Positions 1 to 11,660 of a stretch of DNA of 64,000 bases are shown piece after piece. This DNA comes from Neurospora crassa OR74A (Eukaryota; Ascomycota; Sordariomycetes; Sordariales; Sordariaceae), in contig NC_026503.1 in the NCBI RefSeq assembly GCF_000182925.2, positions 3,782,001 to 3,846,000 on the forward strand, written 5' to 3'. The notes under the pieces were generated by a model. That model was not told the origin of the DNA and made no database searches. It worked only from the letters and a program-made list of their open reading frames with translations. The first letter of the stretch is position 1. Each line of letters begins with the position of its first letter. Made by a program: the position numbers and the translations under genes.

Positions 1-236
1 GCCTGCCAGAAACGCCTTGGAATTGTGGCGCCAACGTCATTGGCCTCTTGTAGTTGTGGCTAGTGCTATCAGCGCCCGCACTCTGTGTGTAAGAGCAACT
101 GTGGCTTAGCTGGATGCTACCGACCCCGAGCCGACTGCTGAAGCTACAAGCTGTCATGCGAACGACGAATCGACCGACCCTGGCGAACGGAACGGCGACA
201 ACCTCCAAAGGTCCTCAAGTCACGAATTGGCCCAAA

Positions 237-1117
237 ATGCCCATCACACCTACCAAGTACGCCATCACCACCAGGCAGTGTAAGTGACCCCAGTTGTACA
301 AGCTGAACGAGTAACTCTGACGGACATTGTAGCGGCAAACTGGAGCGACGCCAAGCGGAGGGTGTTCGCCCTTTATCGGCGATGGCTTCGTTCGGTACGT
401 TACGAGCGAACCTACATAGAACGAGCATTTCCAGCTTTCGACGAACACGTTGGATATCGACGTATATAATGGGAGGAGTGCGAACAATCCCGACCGAGGA
501 TTCGCTAACCAGGATATCACATACAACAGACACCCGAGATGCAGTCTATGTACTCACTACCCCTCCCCATTTCGGTCATTCGCACTCGCATCAGGCAGGA
601 ATTCGAGCGCAACCGCTTCGTTAACAAGTTGCCCGTGGTGGATGTTCTGCTCACAAAGGGCCATGCCGACTATCAAGTAAGGCTCCACTTCATCGTCACT
701 ATCCACACGGACATGAATCAGGGGATCCCCAGAAACGGGCACAGCAGTGGGGTCATGTCCAAAATCTGGAGAACACCCAAAAAGAAGAGGGAAAGGGTTC
801 CAGGCAAGGGGTCAGAAGGGAATATCAGAGCGCTGGCGCATGTTATGCGTCGCGGCGATTCGGACTGATTGTTCTGGTAACTTGACGCTGACTCTCCACG
901 CGTCTATCAGGAAACCATGAACTTTTGGCGCCAGACGACTCACATGATGTCGTACTTCAACGAGGAGAGCTTCCGTGGAGCCAAGAGACTTCCCTCCAGC
1001 TTTATCGATGGCTTCCTGCAGGTAAGCCTATACATGCAGCTCTTTTGTCTTTGATGATGGCCACTTCATTGTGCGGGTAGCTCACAATACTCTTCTTTCA
1101 TCTAGGGTCGCAACTAA
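237..1117 (+). CDS. nuo-14.8: NADH:ubiquinone oxidoreductase LYR subunit (NDUFA6/B14 type, 14.8 kDa)
   Basis: Accessory subunit of mitochondrial complex I. In the family it sits at the matrix arm and binds the mitochondrial acyl-carrier protein. I read five exons: 237-279, 333-394, 530-676, 911-1021 and 1106-1117, giving 124 residues. All four introns have clean donors (GTAAGT, GTACGT, GTAAGG, GTAAGC). The LYR tripeptide lies at residues 28-30 inside ALYRRWLRS, and the rest is the basic helical fold of the family, ending FLQGRN. The ATG at 237 is preceded by CCAAA, and the short N-terminus has no cleavable-looking presequence, as is usual for this subunit. The last exon encodes only three residues plus the stop. 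The gene converges on the Rpc19 gene, with 256 nt between the stops. The family call is firm. The symbol follows Neurospora usage and is from memory. Confidence 0.93.
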
Positions 1118-1373
1118 GAAGAGTAATAACGAAGGGTATCAATGTCAGCCTTTCCTCTAGAGCCTATGTATATAACGCAAGCCAGATGAACATCCATGGA
1201 CGCAGCCGCTTGTTCTTTTATCTTCCCCCCTTATCTTGATGGCCACTCACAGCGAGTTTTCCTTTGTCTATTTTTTGTTCCCCCTTGTGATTTACTACCA
1301 ATTCAAGCCCCAAAACGCCGTTACCCATGCTGGTGAAAATTAACGATGAAAAGAAAGGTGAGAAACAAGAGGC

Positions 1374-2044
1374 TTAGGCAGACGCAGCGGCCTTCTTATC
1401 AGTAAAGTCCTTGCGCGCCTCAAGGAACTTATCCGAAACGACGTCGCAAAGATCTTGAATGTCACGCAGACCCTTGCGGAGTGCCTCGACAGCAGTTGTG
1501 CCCTCTGCATGTTACTGTTAGTTCACCTCTGTATTCACAGGTCTCGCTAAGAAGTGGACGAGAAAGATGACGCACCATAGGTCTGAATTCTAACGTTCAT
1601 TTTGGCTTCGGAGGGATGAGGAATGGCGTAGGCGCAGAATTCGACATCAGGGCTATGAAATGGTGTTAGCACAGTCACAGCTCAGCTCATTAACATGAGA
1701 CAAGTGAAGCTCCCGGTACTCACTTCTTCATGATGACGTATCTGAGCGCGTTACCAAGGGTATGGTTCTCATCAAGGAACTCGAAAGAAGCGGCCGTGGG
1801 CGTAGAACCAGGAAGCTGTGCTCAGGTGTTAGTCTCGAGTCGACATATATTCGTCATGGAGGGTTTCACGTACAAGTCTAACTTTAGTACCCTCTCCCTC
1901 CTCATACTCCTCATCTCCCTCCTCTCCTTCCTCGCCCGCATCGGCCATAGAGACATCATCCTGAGCCTCCGGCTGGTGAGAAGTCGGGGTCTCCTTCATG
2001 GTAACCTCCTCGCCCTCGTCGCCGAACTTGGTGATCTTGCCCAT
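1374..2044 (-). CDS. rpc19: RNA polymerases I and III common subunit AC19/Rpc19
   Basis: Small alpha-like subunit that pairs with AC40 in the assembly platform of RNA polymerases I and III in the nucleus. Exons on the minus strand are 2044-1874, 1815-1724, 1652-1576 and 1504-1374, which total exactly 156 codons plus stop. After an acidic, low-complexity N-terminus (about residues 1-55) comes the conserved core, with [15 protein letters not shown], then a [13 protein letters not shown] segment, an [18 protein letters not shown] segment and a basic Ala-rich tail. Family proteins are about 130-145 residues, so the excess is the acidic leader. The first donor is GTACGT at 1873. The final acceptor was chosen so that the Q-T-Y-x-x-T-T motif keeps the family spacing. 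It is tail to tail with the complex I gene. Confidence 0.92.
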
Positions 2045-5000
2045 TTTGACTGTAATGGTTGTTGGTAACGTGAGTTACCGGTAACTGAAAGATGGTTTGG
2101 ATCTTTGCGTAAAGTTGTTGTTATTCGATTGTGTAAATCCTTCCAGGAACACACGGATGGGTTGAATTCAACAGTCGGCGGCACGCGAGTGGTGAACAAC
2201 AACCTGACTGAGCCTCTATTGCCTCTGTTATCGGAGAAATTTTTAGCGTGGAAAGAAAGAGTTTATCCGTCGCCAAGAATTTGGGAAATGCAGGGTTTCG
2301 CCCCCCAGCAAGAAGATGGAGGCGGCTGAAAGTTAGGCGAGCAGCTACCGACCCCACCTGCTGACGGGCATTGGCCTGCTCCCGCGTTCCATTGCTGAGG
2401 ATACTCCACCAAGCTGAGATGAGCCTTTGGACTTCGCAACTCCACGCTGGGGACTTGAGGTCACTCGGGTTCAACATTCACTTCCCGGACTCAAGACTCC
2501 AAATACTTGACTTCACATTCGGTTCACTATTTAATCGGCCAGTGTTCCCGGAATTTGAATAAGCTCTTTTGGTGTTCACGTATAGCAATCATTCCGTGAC
2601 CAATATCTTGGGATTGCGAAACTCTCAGGCAAGAACACCCTCGATCACGTTGACGATGAACCCCCAACTCCAGAACCCGAGGTTCCTGGACTCTGTACTA
2701 CTCAAATCATCACCATTCCCTCTTCAAAATGACTCAGTGGTAGCTACATTGTACTGGAAGGGTTTTAGAGTCATCACAAACTTTACGGTCTCTATGGCAT
2801 TTGATACGCTCCGCAATTCGAAATCTTGACTTGAGACAAGGATAGACTTCACACAAGGTCGTTATCCGTCTCCGGTCGTCAGAGAATGAGAACCAGATAA
2901 CTCCAAGCTGGCGGAGCTATGAAATATTGTTTTGAATGTTAGGGAGTAAGGGAAAGCATTTCAACAAGGATCAAGAAAGATGGAAAAGGAAAACAAGTAC
3001 AGAGAGTGACGCTCGCGGTACACTAAGAGGTGGAATCGGAGGCCATTGTCCAAAAAGTGACACCATGCACACCATTCTCGACTTGGATCTCTGGTACACG
3101 TCAAGTATATCGTCTGGTATACAGCAATCCGAGCGTTTCCACAACGTGTCGTCGGTCCGAGCAGTATCGGGCTTATGGTCTTCCCCAGGACAATGTTTCA
3201 GTTTCAGGTACTTGACCTTCTATACTGTTGTTAAAGGTTCAAATGACGTAGAAGCGTTGTCTGTATTCTTCTATTTCTTGCCTAATTACTTGTCTTTGGA
3301 CCAAGTTTAGGTATGCATTAATTATTGCCCGAGATGCGGCGGTTCCGATAGTTGGTAGGCACTGTAGCTGGCCATGTGAGGTGGGAGGTACTCGCTGGGA
3401 CATGAAACGCCTACTCCCATTTCCTTACATGCATTTTAACTGTTCATCTTCAGTGCGTTGATACTTTGGTAGTGTGAAGTGACGACTGCCTGGTGGGATG
3501 GCTACCTAGGTATGTCTTGAGAACAAAAACGGGGGCCTCGACAAATATGGCTTAGCTACCGTTTCAGGACTTATACTACAGTTATACTACTAGAAAGTGA
3601 TTGCAGGTATGGAGGAACTGTGAACTGCTTGGAAAGCAAACGGCAAGCATACCTAGTATGACTTTTGTTGATTCCTTGGTTCCGTCTCGTTTTTGTTACA
3701 GATCGAATTTAATTCAGAAGCTGATCCTCATCCTACTATTTCATCATTTTGAATACAATGGGTGAGCAATATTGCTCTCTCTGTCGACAATATACTTGAG
3801 TTTTGTGGCTCGATGAACAGTTCGTATGTTGAGGAGCAGGAGACAAGATGTCACAACGTTAGGAACAGTCTACTCGGACTCTGAAATGCATCAAAGCCAA
3901 TGGAGTGGCGTAGAGGTAGTTATAGTATCATCGGATTGGTAGAACCCAAGTTTGTTTTCCACAATAACATCTCAACCTCTCATGTATTTTCAATCGTTGC
4001 GAACATTAGAAGCTGCAACGAAAGAACATCATGACCCGAGCTATTGATCCTGTTGAATGTATTTCAGTGCCCTCACAACTCGGCAATGTACTTCAACCTC
4101 TAAGCCGCAGACATCGACCGATTCCCACTTTGGCAGCCGTTACACAAAATTCAGAAATAGGGGTGTTTCTTCAAGTCACTCATCGCCGGCAGACCTTGGG
4201 TATAATCGATATGATCATCATTACCCATCATCTCCACCTTGCCACAACATCCAACCAAAGTTCATCAATTAAGAAGAACAAGTGTGTTGTTTCCGTTGAC
4301 TAGATGGTTAAAATGATGGAAGCCAAACCTCATGGAAAAAAAAAAAAGAGAGAAAAAAAGGCGACTGCCAGATACGTAGTCAGTCCAGCCGGCTTATCAC
4401 AACTTCCACCATACCAGCCCGGCAAATAGCCGTGATCCGTCTACCTTATGAGCACGTCATCAGTTCACCGTTCTCTCACTACCCTAGCCAGGGCCAAAAT
4501 CATCATGTAGAGGTGAGGACCCGTTTGTTCCTGGGGGAACAGTGAACAGGTAATTCCGCGGCTCGCCGAGCCGCAGATACGAAGAGATCACGGGCTAGGT
4601 AGGGGCTGGTTACCTCTATGGTGTACAACCTAGCCCTGGTTTGTTCTCCAGTCTGGTACAAAGGAGCCAAAGCTTTGATAGATCTAGAAGAAGCGTGCGG
4701 GTTTATATCGCGTAACGGTTTGAGACTGATATTCTCCGGTCTTGAAGGCCTTGAAGGAGATGGAGAGCGATATAAGGAGACATATATCAGAGGATTCTGT
4801 GGCATTCCAAACTCTTTGCCACTTGTCCTATGTTACCTACTTTAAATGGATGATGGAATTTCTCATGAAGACTAATAAGAAATCTAAAACTTATCCGTTA
4901 AACCTATGACCGAAGAACCAGCCACCAAACAAATAAAAAGGAACCAGCATTGTATTGTAGTGTAGTCCCGTCTGGCTCAAGATAATGCGGCAAGCCGGGA

Positions 5001-7285
5001 GTGGACAGACATTGTGGGTAGGGGTTCATTGGTAAATGTGTCCTATTTCTGAGCGCGTAGTCAAGTTGTCCACCACGTCGGCTGCTGGTCTTGAGAGGCT
5101 GTTGGCAGATCTACGTTCAGTTTGTGGACCTCGTTGTGAAGTAACGTTGTTTCTCCTCTCTTCATATTCTGTACCGTCTCCGTCCTTCACCTGGAAGTAA
5201 CATGAGTTGTCCTTGGATGGAATAGCTACGGTGTATTCCATCTACCGCAAGAACGAAATCATTGTCTTTCTCGGGATTTTATCCATTCACGAAACAGGGG
5301 CATCCCATTCAAGTTGCAGTCTTCGAACATGCTTGCATATATTCCCCAAACCCAGAAGACCCAGCAAGTTAACGGCATGGTTCAGTAATCAAGTATAATG
5401 AGGCTCAAGCATGTAATGCTACCAGTTTCATCATACCCTTTTTGGAGGTCTGCACGAATCCACGTTACCGTTGTGTGCTATCTCTGCTTCGAGTGCGGTG
5501 TTGAAAAGGGATAAGTCTTGGCTGGAATGCTCGTCGGAAATATCAGCATGCAACGCTTATTAGATGATGCCTGGTGATATCAGAGGGCATCAAATATTGA
5601 AGCCAACACGAATTGGTAATTAAACCCTGAAAGCGGGAAGTTTTCGAACAGCCGACAGCCGAATGGGGGTTTTATATGGATGGTGGGTAATAGTGAACGA
5701 AACGTCTCCGTATCCGTGAGAAAGACCAACAAAAACTGAACAAGCAATGTTTTCGTGATCCGAACCTCGCTATAGCAACGTCATATGTATCTCTCATTTG
5801 AAGAACTTTTTTTCTTTTTTTTTTCTTTGATGACTACCTAACACCGACTGAATGGGTGCTGTGCCAGTGGGTTGCATCTTGTGCAGATTCCTTCTCATCA
5901 TCACCACGCGAACCATCTGATCCAGGCTGGCCAATGAGTTCCAGTGAGCAGAGTTATAAATGGCAACGAGTTCCGTAAAGGCGAACTCGGCGCGGTCGTG
6001 AATCCCTGGATTAATTCATTTGTTATAGATTGGCTGGTGCGACCTTGGCCGAGGATAACGGTAATTGTATGACTCTGCTGTCCAGTCGTTCAACGGTCTG
6101 CCCAGACCAAGCTAAGGGCTTTGTGACATGATGGTCGACGGCTTGCTGCACGACATTCATTATTTGATGCACAGACTGTTGCCGGCGTTAATTGTTCCGG
6201 GGCCTCGGGGCCGCCAAGGGAGGGATTCCATTGGGCCGACGTTTGTGGCCGTTTCATACCGTCGTAGTGGCAGAAAGATATCCAAAAACTGGGATGCTCG
6301 TTGAGAGTTTTCGATTCTTGCGGGACGCTAGCGAGAGTAGCGTCTATACTCCTTTCGTCGTTCCATGCCCTTTTCCTCTGGCCTGAAGCAGCTGGAGGCC
6401 GTCTCAGATGGACGAACTACATGTTGTAGCTACTCATTAGGAGTAGTCTCAGACTTATCATGAGCAGCATGAGGACAAAAGAATGGGCAGAACAGGATGA
6501 CTCTTTGACCGCTCGAACATGGACCAAACAAGACGTTGCACGGGTGAGAAATGTGAAATGTGACCCCTCCGTATGGAAGTGCCCGAGATCCACCTAACCG
6601 AGCGATCCAGACGTCCGAGATGGAAATTCTTTTACTGTCGCAGATTGCGAGTTTCATGGGCGAGGTGTCCACTTACAGTACGTACGTCGTGCAGTTACAT
6701 GTACGTGTCAACGCACTTGTCTCCGCATGCTTCAAGATATGTAGTGTAGTATGTACAATAATCTAGGTGTATCTTCTGTTCGTGGCCTCTCGGGGCAGGT
6801 TTACTCGAGTCTGACTTGATAAGCCATGGGGGCGATACTTGGTCGGGAAATACTAGTCCCTGATGAGTCGAAGACGAGCAGCTCGAATCCTTGATACCAG
6901 CTTTGACTTTCAGGTGACAATGAGAGAGCTGCCTTCGTGTTCGTCGTGTGGGTTGGGTGATGTTTGATTCATTCGATGGCACTTTGGGCACAGGCGAGCT
7001 CGGACCGGATGTTTAGGTGACGATGTGCCCCTCCTTGGTCGTCCTCTCTCTATCGTTGACGAGTTTCAGGTGAATCGGGTTGGCTGGTCGGCCAGGCTGC
7101 GTTGTGAGAGAATGGAAGCAGGCGATGGTGGGGGAGAAATCCAGAACCCAATCAGCGACAAGGACAGCCCAAATCTCAAGACGACCCCTGCAGGCCCCCT
7201 CCCCCTTTCCCCATCACGCTAGATTTCAACGCGAAAAGTAATGTACCGACCGGGGACTCAGTTGTCAAGTACTATCGTCAGCCAT
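2045..7285. other. Long intergenic interval without a supportable gene
   Basis: I see no reading frame longer than about 125 codons, no recognisable protein motif, no tRNA or 5S rRNA and no transposon ends. Base composition looks ordinary, not the extreme A+T richness expected of heavily RIP-mutated repeats. Local features are an A-rich run near 4337-4360 and a T-rich run at about 5817-5828. The first few hundred bases must hold the Rpc19 promoter. An unspliced non-coding transcript or a gene with many short exons cannot be excluded by reading alone. Confidence 0.6.
5806..5829. repeat. T-rich homopolymer tract
   Basis: A run of T broken only by single C residues, in an otherwise mixed-composition intergenic region. 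It could be a polypyrimidine or nucleosome-depleting tract, but no adjacent gene is evident. Confidence 0.6.
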
Positions 7286-9544
7286 TCAACTCACGAATTT
7301 TCGACATGCTTCTGGGGAAGTTGGGGACTGTCTGTCAGATGGAAGGGCTGTGAGAGCCGCGTGGATCGACGCCAGATTATGCGCAGATGATCCTCGTGGA
7401 AGATATGTACCCGACCTTTTCAGAGACTCCCCTCGATGTTCAAAAGGCACAGCTTCTCGCGACCATCGCAACAGCCAGTGTGAGCAACAGGCTAGGTAAT
7501 GGAGGCCGAGACAGCTGCACAGCTCTGGTGCATTTTCAAGCAGGTACTTGTAAACTGATTGGACGCCTATTTGACATGCTGGAGTGTATGAGCCAGCAAC
7601 CTGCCAGACCTCCCGCCATCGCCTCTGCTGTATCTTCCAGGTACGGATTGGCACTTGCAAGATCTCCGACCCATGATCCGCGACAACGTTGAACATCAAA
7701 CGCTGAACCACTGGATCATGGGGGACAAAGATGTGACCCAACATGGTAGGTACCAGGGCTGGATCCATGTAGCCACAAACCTCTTACACAACTTGCATCA
7801 TTATCGCTGGGTCGTCCCCTTTCATAATCGGCGGGGACCCCTACCTACAGCCCAAACAAAGTGAGGGGAGGGACTAACTTTCCTGCCAACCTGGAGCTCG
7901 TTGCGCCGGTTCCCATAAGAAGAATATAATTTCCTCTTGCCCGTCCCTGGTTTGGCTCCCATTCCTCGCGCGTAGTTGACTTTCCTACCTATCTTCTCGC
8001 ACTCCACGTTTTGCCCTTCAGTTGTGTCCCATTTTTGGGTTGCTTGCGGCGTGGCGCATCCGGCATCTCCGACGACCGAGCTCCGACAGGCGACAGAAAG
8101 CACCTTGTAGCGACCGCGCATATTCGGCGTGTACCAAAGGGCAATCCACCGGACCAGTTTCCACTTTAGGGTACTTGATAGCGTTTGTTTTCTTCCTCGA
8201 TAAATGGCCGAATAGGGGTAATCATCGAAAGGCGAAAAATAAAGGAAAAGGGAAAAATTGTTGATCATCTTCTTTTTCACAGAGTCGTACTTATCTCTCC
8301 ATCTCGGAGGGGAAATTCCAGCCAATACGAGCCATCGATTGCAAGTCTGTAGGCAGCGACTTCAGCGAATCCAGCAACGCAAGGTTTCGAGGACGACAGC
8401 GACACTTTCCTATTACGACGGACGAGTCTGCCGAAAAGAGGAAGGTGCATCGCGAACCCACAGACATCCGCAACAAACCCAGCGAAACACTTCAGCACCC
8501 GGACGCATCAGTCACATTTCCGGCACGCATTTGACACTGGCGGCGCAACCCACTTCCACTTCCACACCACCTGCCACCATCACTGGCAACAACCACCACC
8601 ACCACCACCACCACAAACTGTGCCCAAGAGACAAACCATTCATACAGACACCTACCAGAACCCGAATTTGTTTCAAGACATCTGCAGCGAGTCAAGCAGC
8701 TGGATCGGTCTTGCTTCCCAGGTCAACCCAAGCAAGCAGAAGCAATTGTTTGGGAATCGCACTGTTGTCTCAGCCAGTCTGGAAGCGCCCGGCACTCGGA
8801 TTAGGTCGTTGCAGTGCGCAAGCAGCAAGACCGAAATATTGAAAGACACATACAAGCTTGGCAAGGTTCTGCTTGAGGACTCGCAAAACAGTTGACATAC
8901 CTTAGCTTCCGCTCGTCACCCGGCAAGTAATATCCTGAGGAATCCATTCGGGATCTCGTTTGCCGTCTTGCGCTTTCCACTCTCACCTCCACCAAGTCCA
9001 TTTCCCTGCGGTCTCGAACCCGCACCATCACCATCCTCGGGTTTATCTGCATTTTCTGCATCGCCTCACACACACTAGGGGCAGGAACAACACAGCAGAG
9101 AGGGGCCCTGGAGAAAAGGAGTGCCCAAGTGCGTCGAGACGTCAGCCAGCGTCGCGATTGATAGGCCGGCGGCACACCAGCACCAACCCAGGCTCGGTAC
9201 CTAACAACTAGTCCGACTATACCTTGTCCCAGGGGGGCTGCTCACCTGCGACCAACCTGGTTTGGGACGTGGGACACGCACGTTGCTGCGATCCATCCGA
9301 CGTCGATTTCCAATCCCCCCATCCCCCAATAATCCCGTCCGCCGCGCTTCAAGGCACAGCTGTTCGCCTCTTTTCAATCAATTTCCTGCCGACCCAACAC
9401 CCCCCGGATTTGCAGAGCATTCCCAGGGATATTCAACCACTCATCCCAAAGCCAACCACTCGCTCCGTGTCGCTCCAATCTTTACTTTTCTTCCCCATCA
9501 CGCTCTCCTGATTTTCACAACCTCCAACAGTGTCCAAGTCGACC
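7286..9544. other. Intergenic region and long leader of the 9545 gene
   Basis: No convincing gene. A 160-codon open frame on the minus strand (7286-7768) starts with ATG but resembles nothing I know, and shorter frames overlap it on the plus strand, so I do not call it. From about 8300 the plus strand becomes rich in C and CA, including a CCA triplet run at about 8592-8614. This fits the long pyrimidine-rich promoter or 5' leader typical of regulatory genes in this group. Several ATG triplets precede the main start, so upstream open frames are possible if transcription begins this early. Confidence 0.45.
8592..8614 (+). repeat. CCA trinucleotide microsatellite
   Basis: Seven or so tandem CCA/CAC units, probably in the leader or promoter of the downstream Pro/His-rich gene. 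Confidence 0.7.
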
Positions 9545-11251
9545 ATGAGCACCGCCATTGCCATGGCCGCGTCTCCGGCTCCTCACGACAGGCCCAACTA
9601 CGGCTCCGACGTCTCTGCTAACACCGCTGCGTCCGCTTCCACATCGTCGCCCAGCGCGCAACGAACGGCCGCTGTACCACCACCGCCGCCCCCATCCTCT
9701 TCGAACCCGAATGCGCCAGCTCCCCGGTCAGGTAGTGGCAGCCCCCGAGCTGTGGGTGCGACACCCGCTGCACACAAATCCTCTCCACCCAGCGCGTAAG
9801 TAATCTCCTTTTTTTTTGATTGTCCATGTCTGTCGTCTTCCTTTTCTCCTCTTTCCATCTTTCGTCTCGATCTTCGTCTTTCGCTATTGCTACCGAGCAG
9901 TCACTAACCAGTCCACCGTCTTCGATAATACAGTTCTCGCAGCGCTGGTGGCTCGGCGCCCAGGATCATTGTCAAGAAGGAACCAGGCTCGCCCGACGTC
10001 CAACAACAACCACCGCCACCACCACCACCCCCCACTGCCAGGCACCGACCCAGCAGACTGGATCTATCCAAGAACACAAACACCAACAACGGCGTTCCGG
10101 GTTCTGCACGACCACTCACTGCCCGTGACACCAGTGGACTTGGTATCAAGGAAGTCGGCATCGCTTGTTTATCGCCCGGCTTCATTACCCACGACCCGCT
10201 CATGAAGGAGCAAGTACATCGCAGTATGAGCGTGAAGGAGCAGCAGAAGCGGATCATCGAGTCCAGGTTACAACAACAGTCGGCCGGCTTCAAGGCCCCC
10301 GAAATTCCAGATAGGGATAAGGATGGAGGACACTTCGCTGCAAAGACACCAGGCCTAGCACGGAAGCGTGGCCCTCCGCCAGGATTGAGCATCGTCGCTC
10401 CCTCCCACGAGCAGTTCGCCAACGAAAGGGTCATCCAGTCTGCGCCCCTTGGCCAGTCGTTCCCTGGCAGACAGAATCCTCACCCCTTGACCCGTCACCT
10501 CATGAACCATAGTTCGAATCTCGCCAGCACATCGCACATCCACCATGTGCCTGCCAAGCAAACAAACAATAGACTGCCGCCGATTTCAGATGTATTTGGT
10601 CAGGGCCTGTCTGGCCATCCGGATTCAAGTGGGCATGCTCTCTTTGCCAGCCAGAGTCACAACCACGGACCGCTGGCATCACCTCACCATCCACCGCCGC
10701 CTCCACCGCCGCAACCTCAAGCCCCTGCATCTGCCAGGACAAGGGAGTACAAGTCCGCCGAGGAAGCACAGCAAGACCTGGCGGCCGGCCGAACAGAACT
10801 ACTGCCCAAGTATGTACACTATAACAGCAGTAGCAGTCAACACCAACCCCCGACACCGCCATCTCCCCCCAACGGCCCAGCGCATCATCACGCGCCACCA
10901 CCGCCGACATATCTGCCTTCTACGCACGCATCGTCCTCTCAAAGAGGCCCGCCCTCCCATATCAGTAATCATATGACCGACGCCAGCCGAAGCGCCAGTA
11001 ACAATACTCCCGGCAATAATTACAGCAGCAGCAACATTCACAGCAGCACACTTCCCTCGTCGTCCGCTCCTAAGAGGAGGTCGCGGGTCGAGTACGAGGA
11101 AGGTGGAACCCCCCCGCTCGGTAATGGGAGGGCGCCACAAAGGAGGTCAGGGCCGTTCGGCGAAGGAAGAGATAGCCCCGAGACACAAAGGGCGAAGAAG
11201 GAGGAGTTCATCAGGCTTTGCGAAAGAGCTTGGGATCTTTTCCACTCCTGA
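9545..11251 (+). CDS. Disordered Pro/Gln/His-rich protein with conserved-looking blocks, function unknown
   Basis: Two exons, 9545-9795 and 9934-11251 (donor GTAAGT, acceptor ACAG), encode 522 residues. The ATG at 9545 lies in ACCATGAGC. Most of the chain is low complexity, with poly-Pro, Gln/Pro, His and Ser runs. Four stretches look constrained: APRIIVKKEPGSPD just after the splice, CLSPGFITHDPLMKEQ followed by a helical Arg/Gln stretch (RSMSVKEQQKRIIESRLQQQ), a PPPGLSIVAPSHEQFANERV block, and the C-terminal EFIRLCERAWDLFHS. The KKEP motif resembles a sumoylation site. I have an impression of similar proteins in other filamentous ascomycetes but cannot name the family or assign a function. 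A nuclear or cytoplasmic regulatory scaffold would be a guess. The gene stands alone with kilobase spacers on both sides. Confidence 0.8.
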
Positions 11252-11535
11252 TGATACTACTGCTACCAAGCGATATCATACCCGCATTATCACAATATCA
11301 ATTACATAGCTGCACTAATAAGCTTCAAGCTTTGGCCTCCCTTCTTTTCACACCTTTTTTCTTCTTACATTCCCCTCTTCCATTACCTCTATCCGACAGG
11401 GTATGATTATTACCACTACTGCCCATCACCTCCAAAATCTATTTTCTTCACAATCATCTTTCTTCTTCTCATGTCTTTAAATGGGTTGGTGGCATTGGTA
11501 CGGCGACTAGAGCCGGGTTGGGGGCGCGCGCGTGT

Positions 11536-11552
11536 GATGGATGGATGGATGG
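11536..11552. repeat. GGAT tetranucleotide repeat
   Basis: About four tandem GGAT units in the 3' flank of the 9545 gene, just after a GC-alternating run (GCGCGCGCG). Confidence 0.75.
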
Positions 11553-11610
11553 ACTGGCTGCTAGGTTTTAGGTGTTGCTTTATGTTCGTTTTTATGTAAG
11601 GGACGGATGT

Positions 11611-11660
11611 ACTGGACTGGACTGGACTGGGCTGGACTGGACTGGACCGGACTGGACTGC
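11611..11660. repeat. ACTGG pentanucleotide minisatellite, ten units
   Basis: Ten consecutive 5-nt units, seven exact ACTGG and three single-base variants (GCTGG, ACCGG, ACTGC). It lies about 360 nt downstream of the stop codon at 11251. Confidence 0.9.

Noticed and set aside
2045-7285. RIP-inactivated transposon
   Set aside because: The interval lacks the extreme A+T bias, and no terminal repeats or broken transposase or reverse-transcriptase motifs were visible.
7286-7768. 160-codon ATG-started frame on the minus strand
   Set aside because: No recognisable family or motif, and frames of similar openness lie on the opposite strand. I could not support it as a gene.
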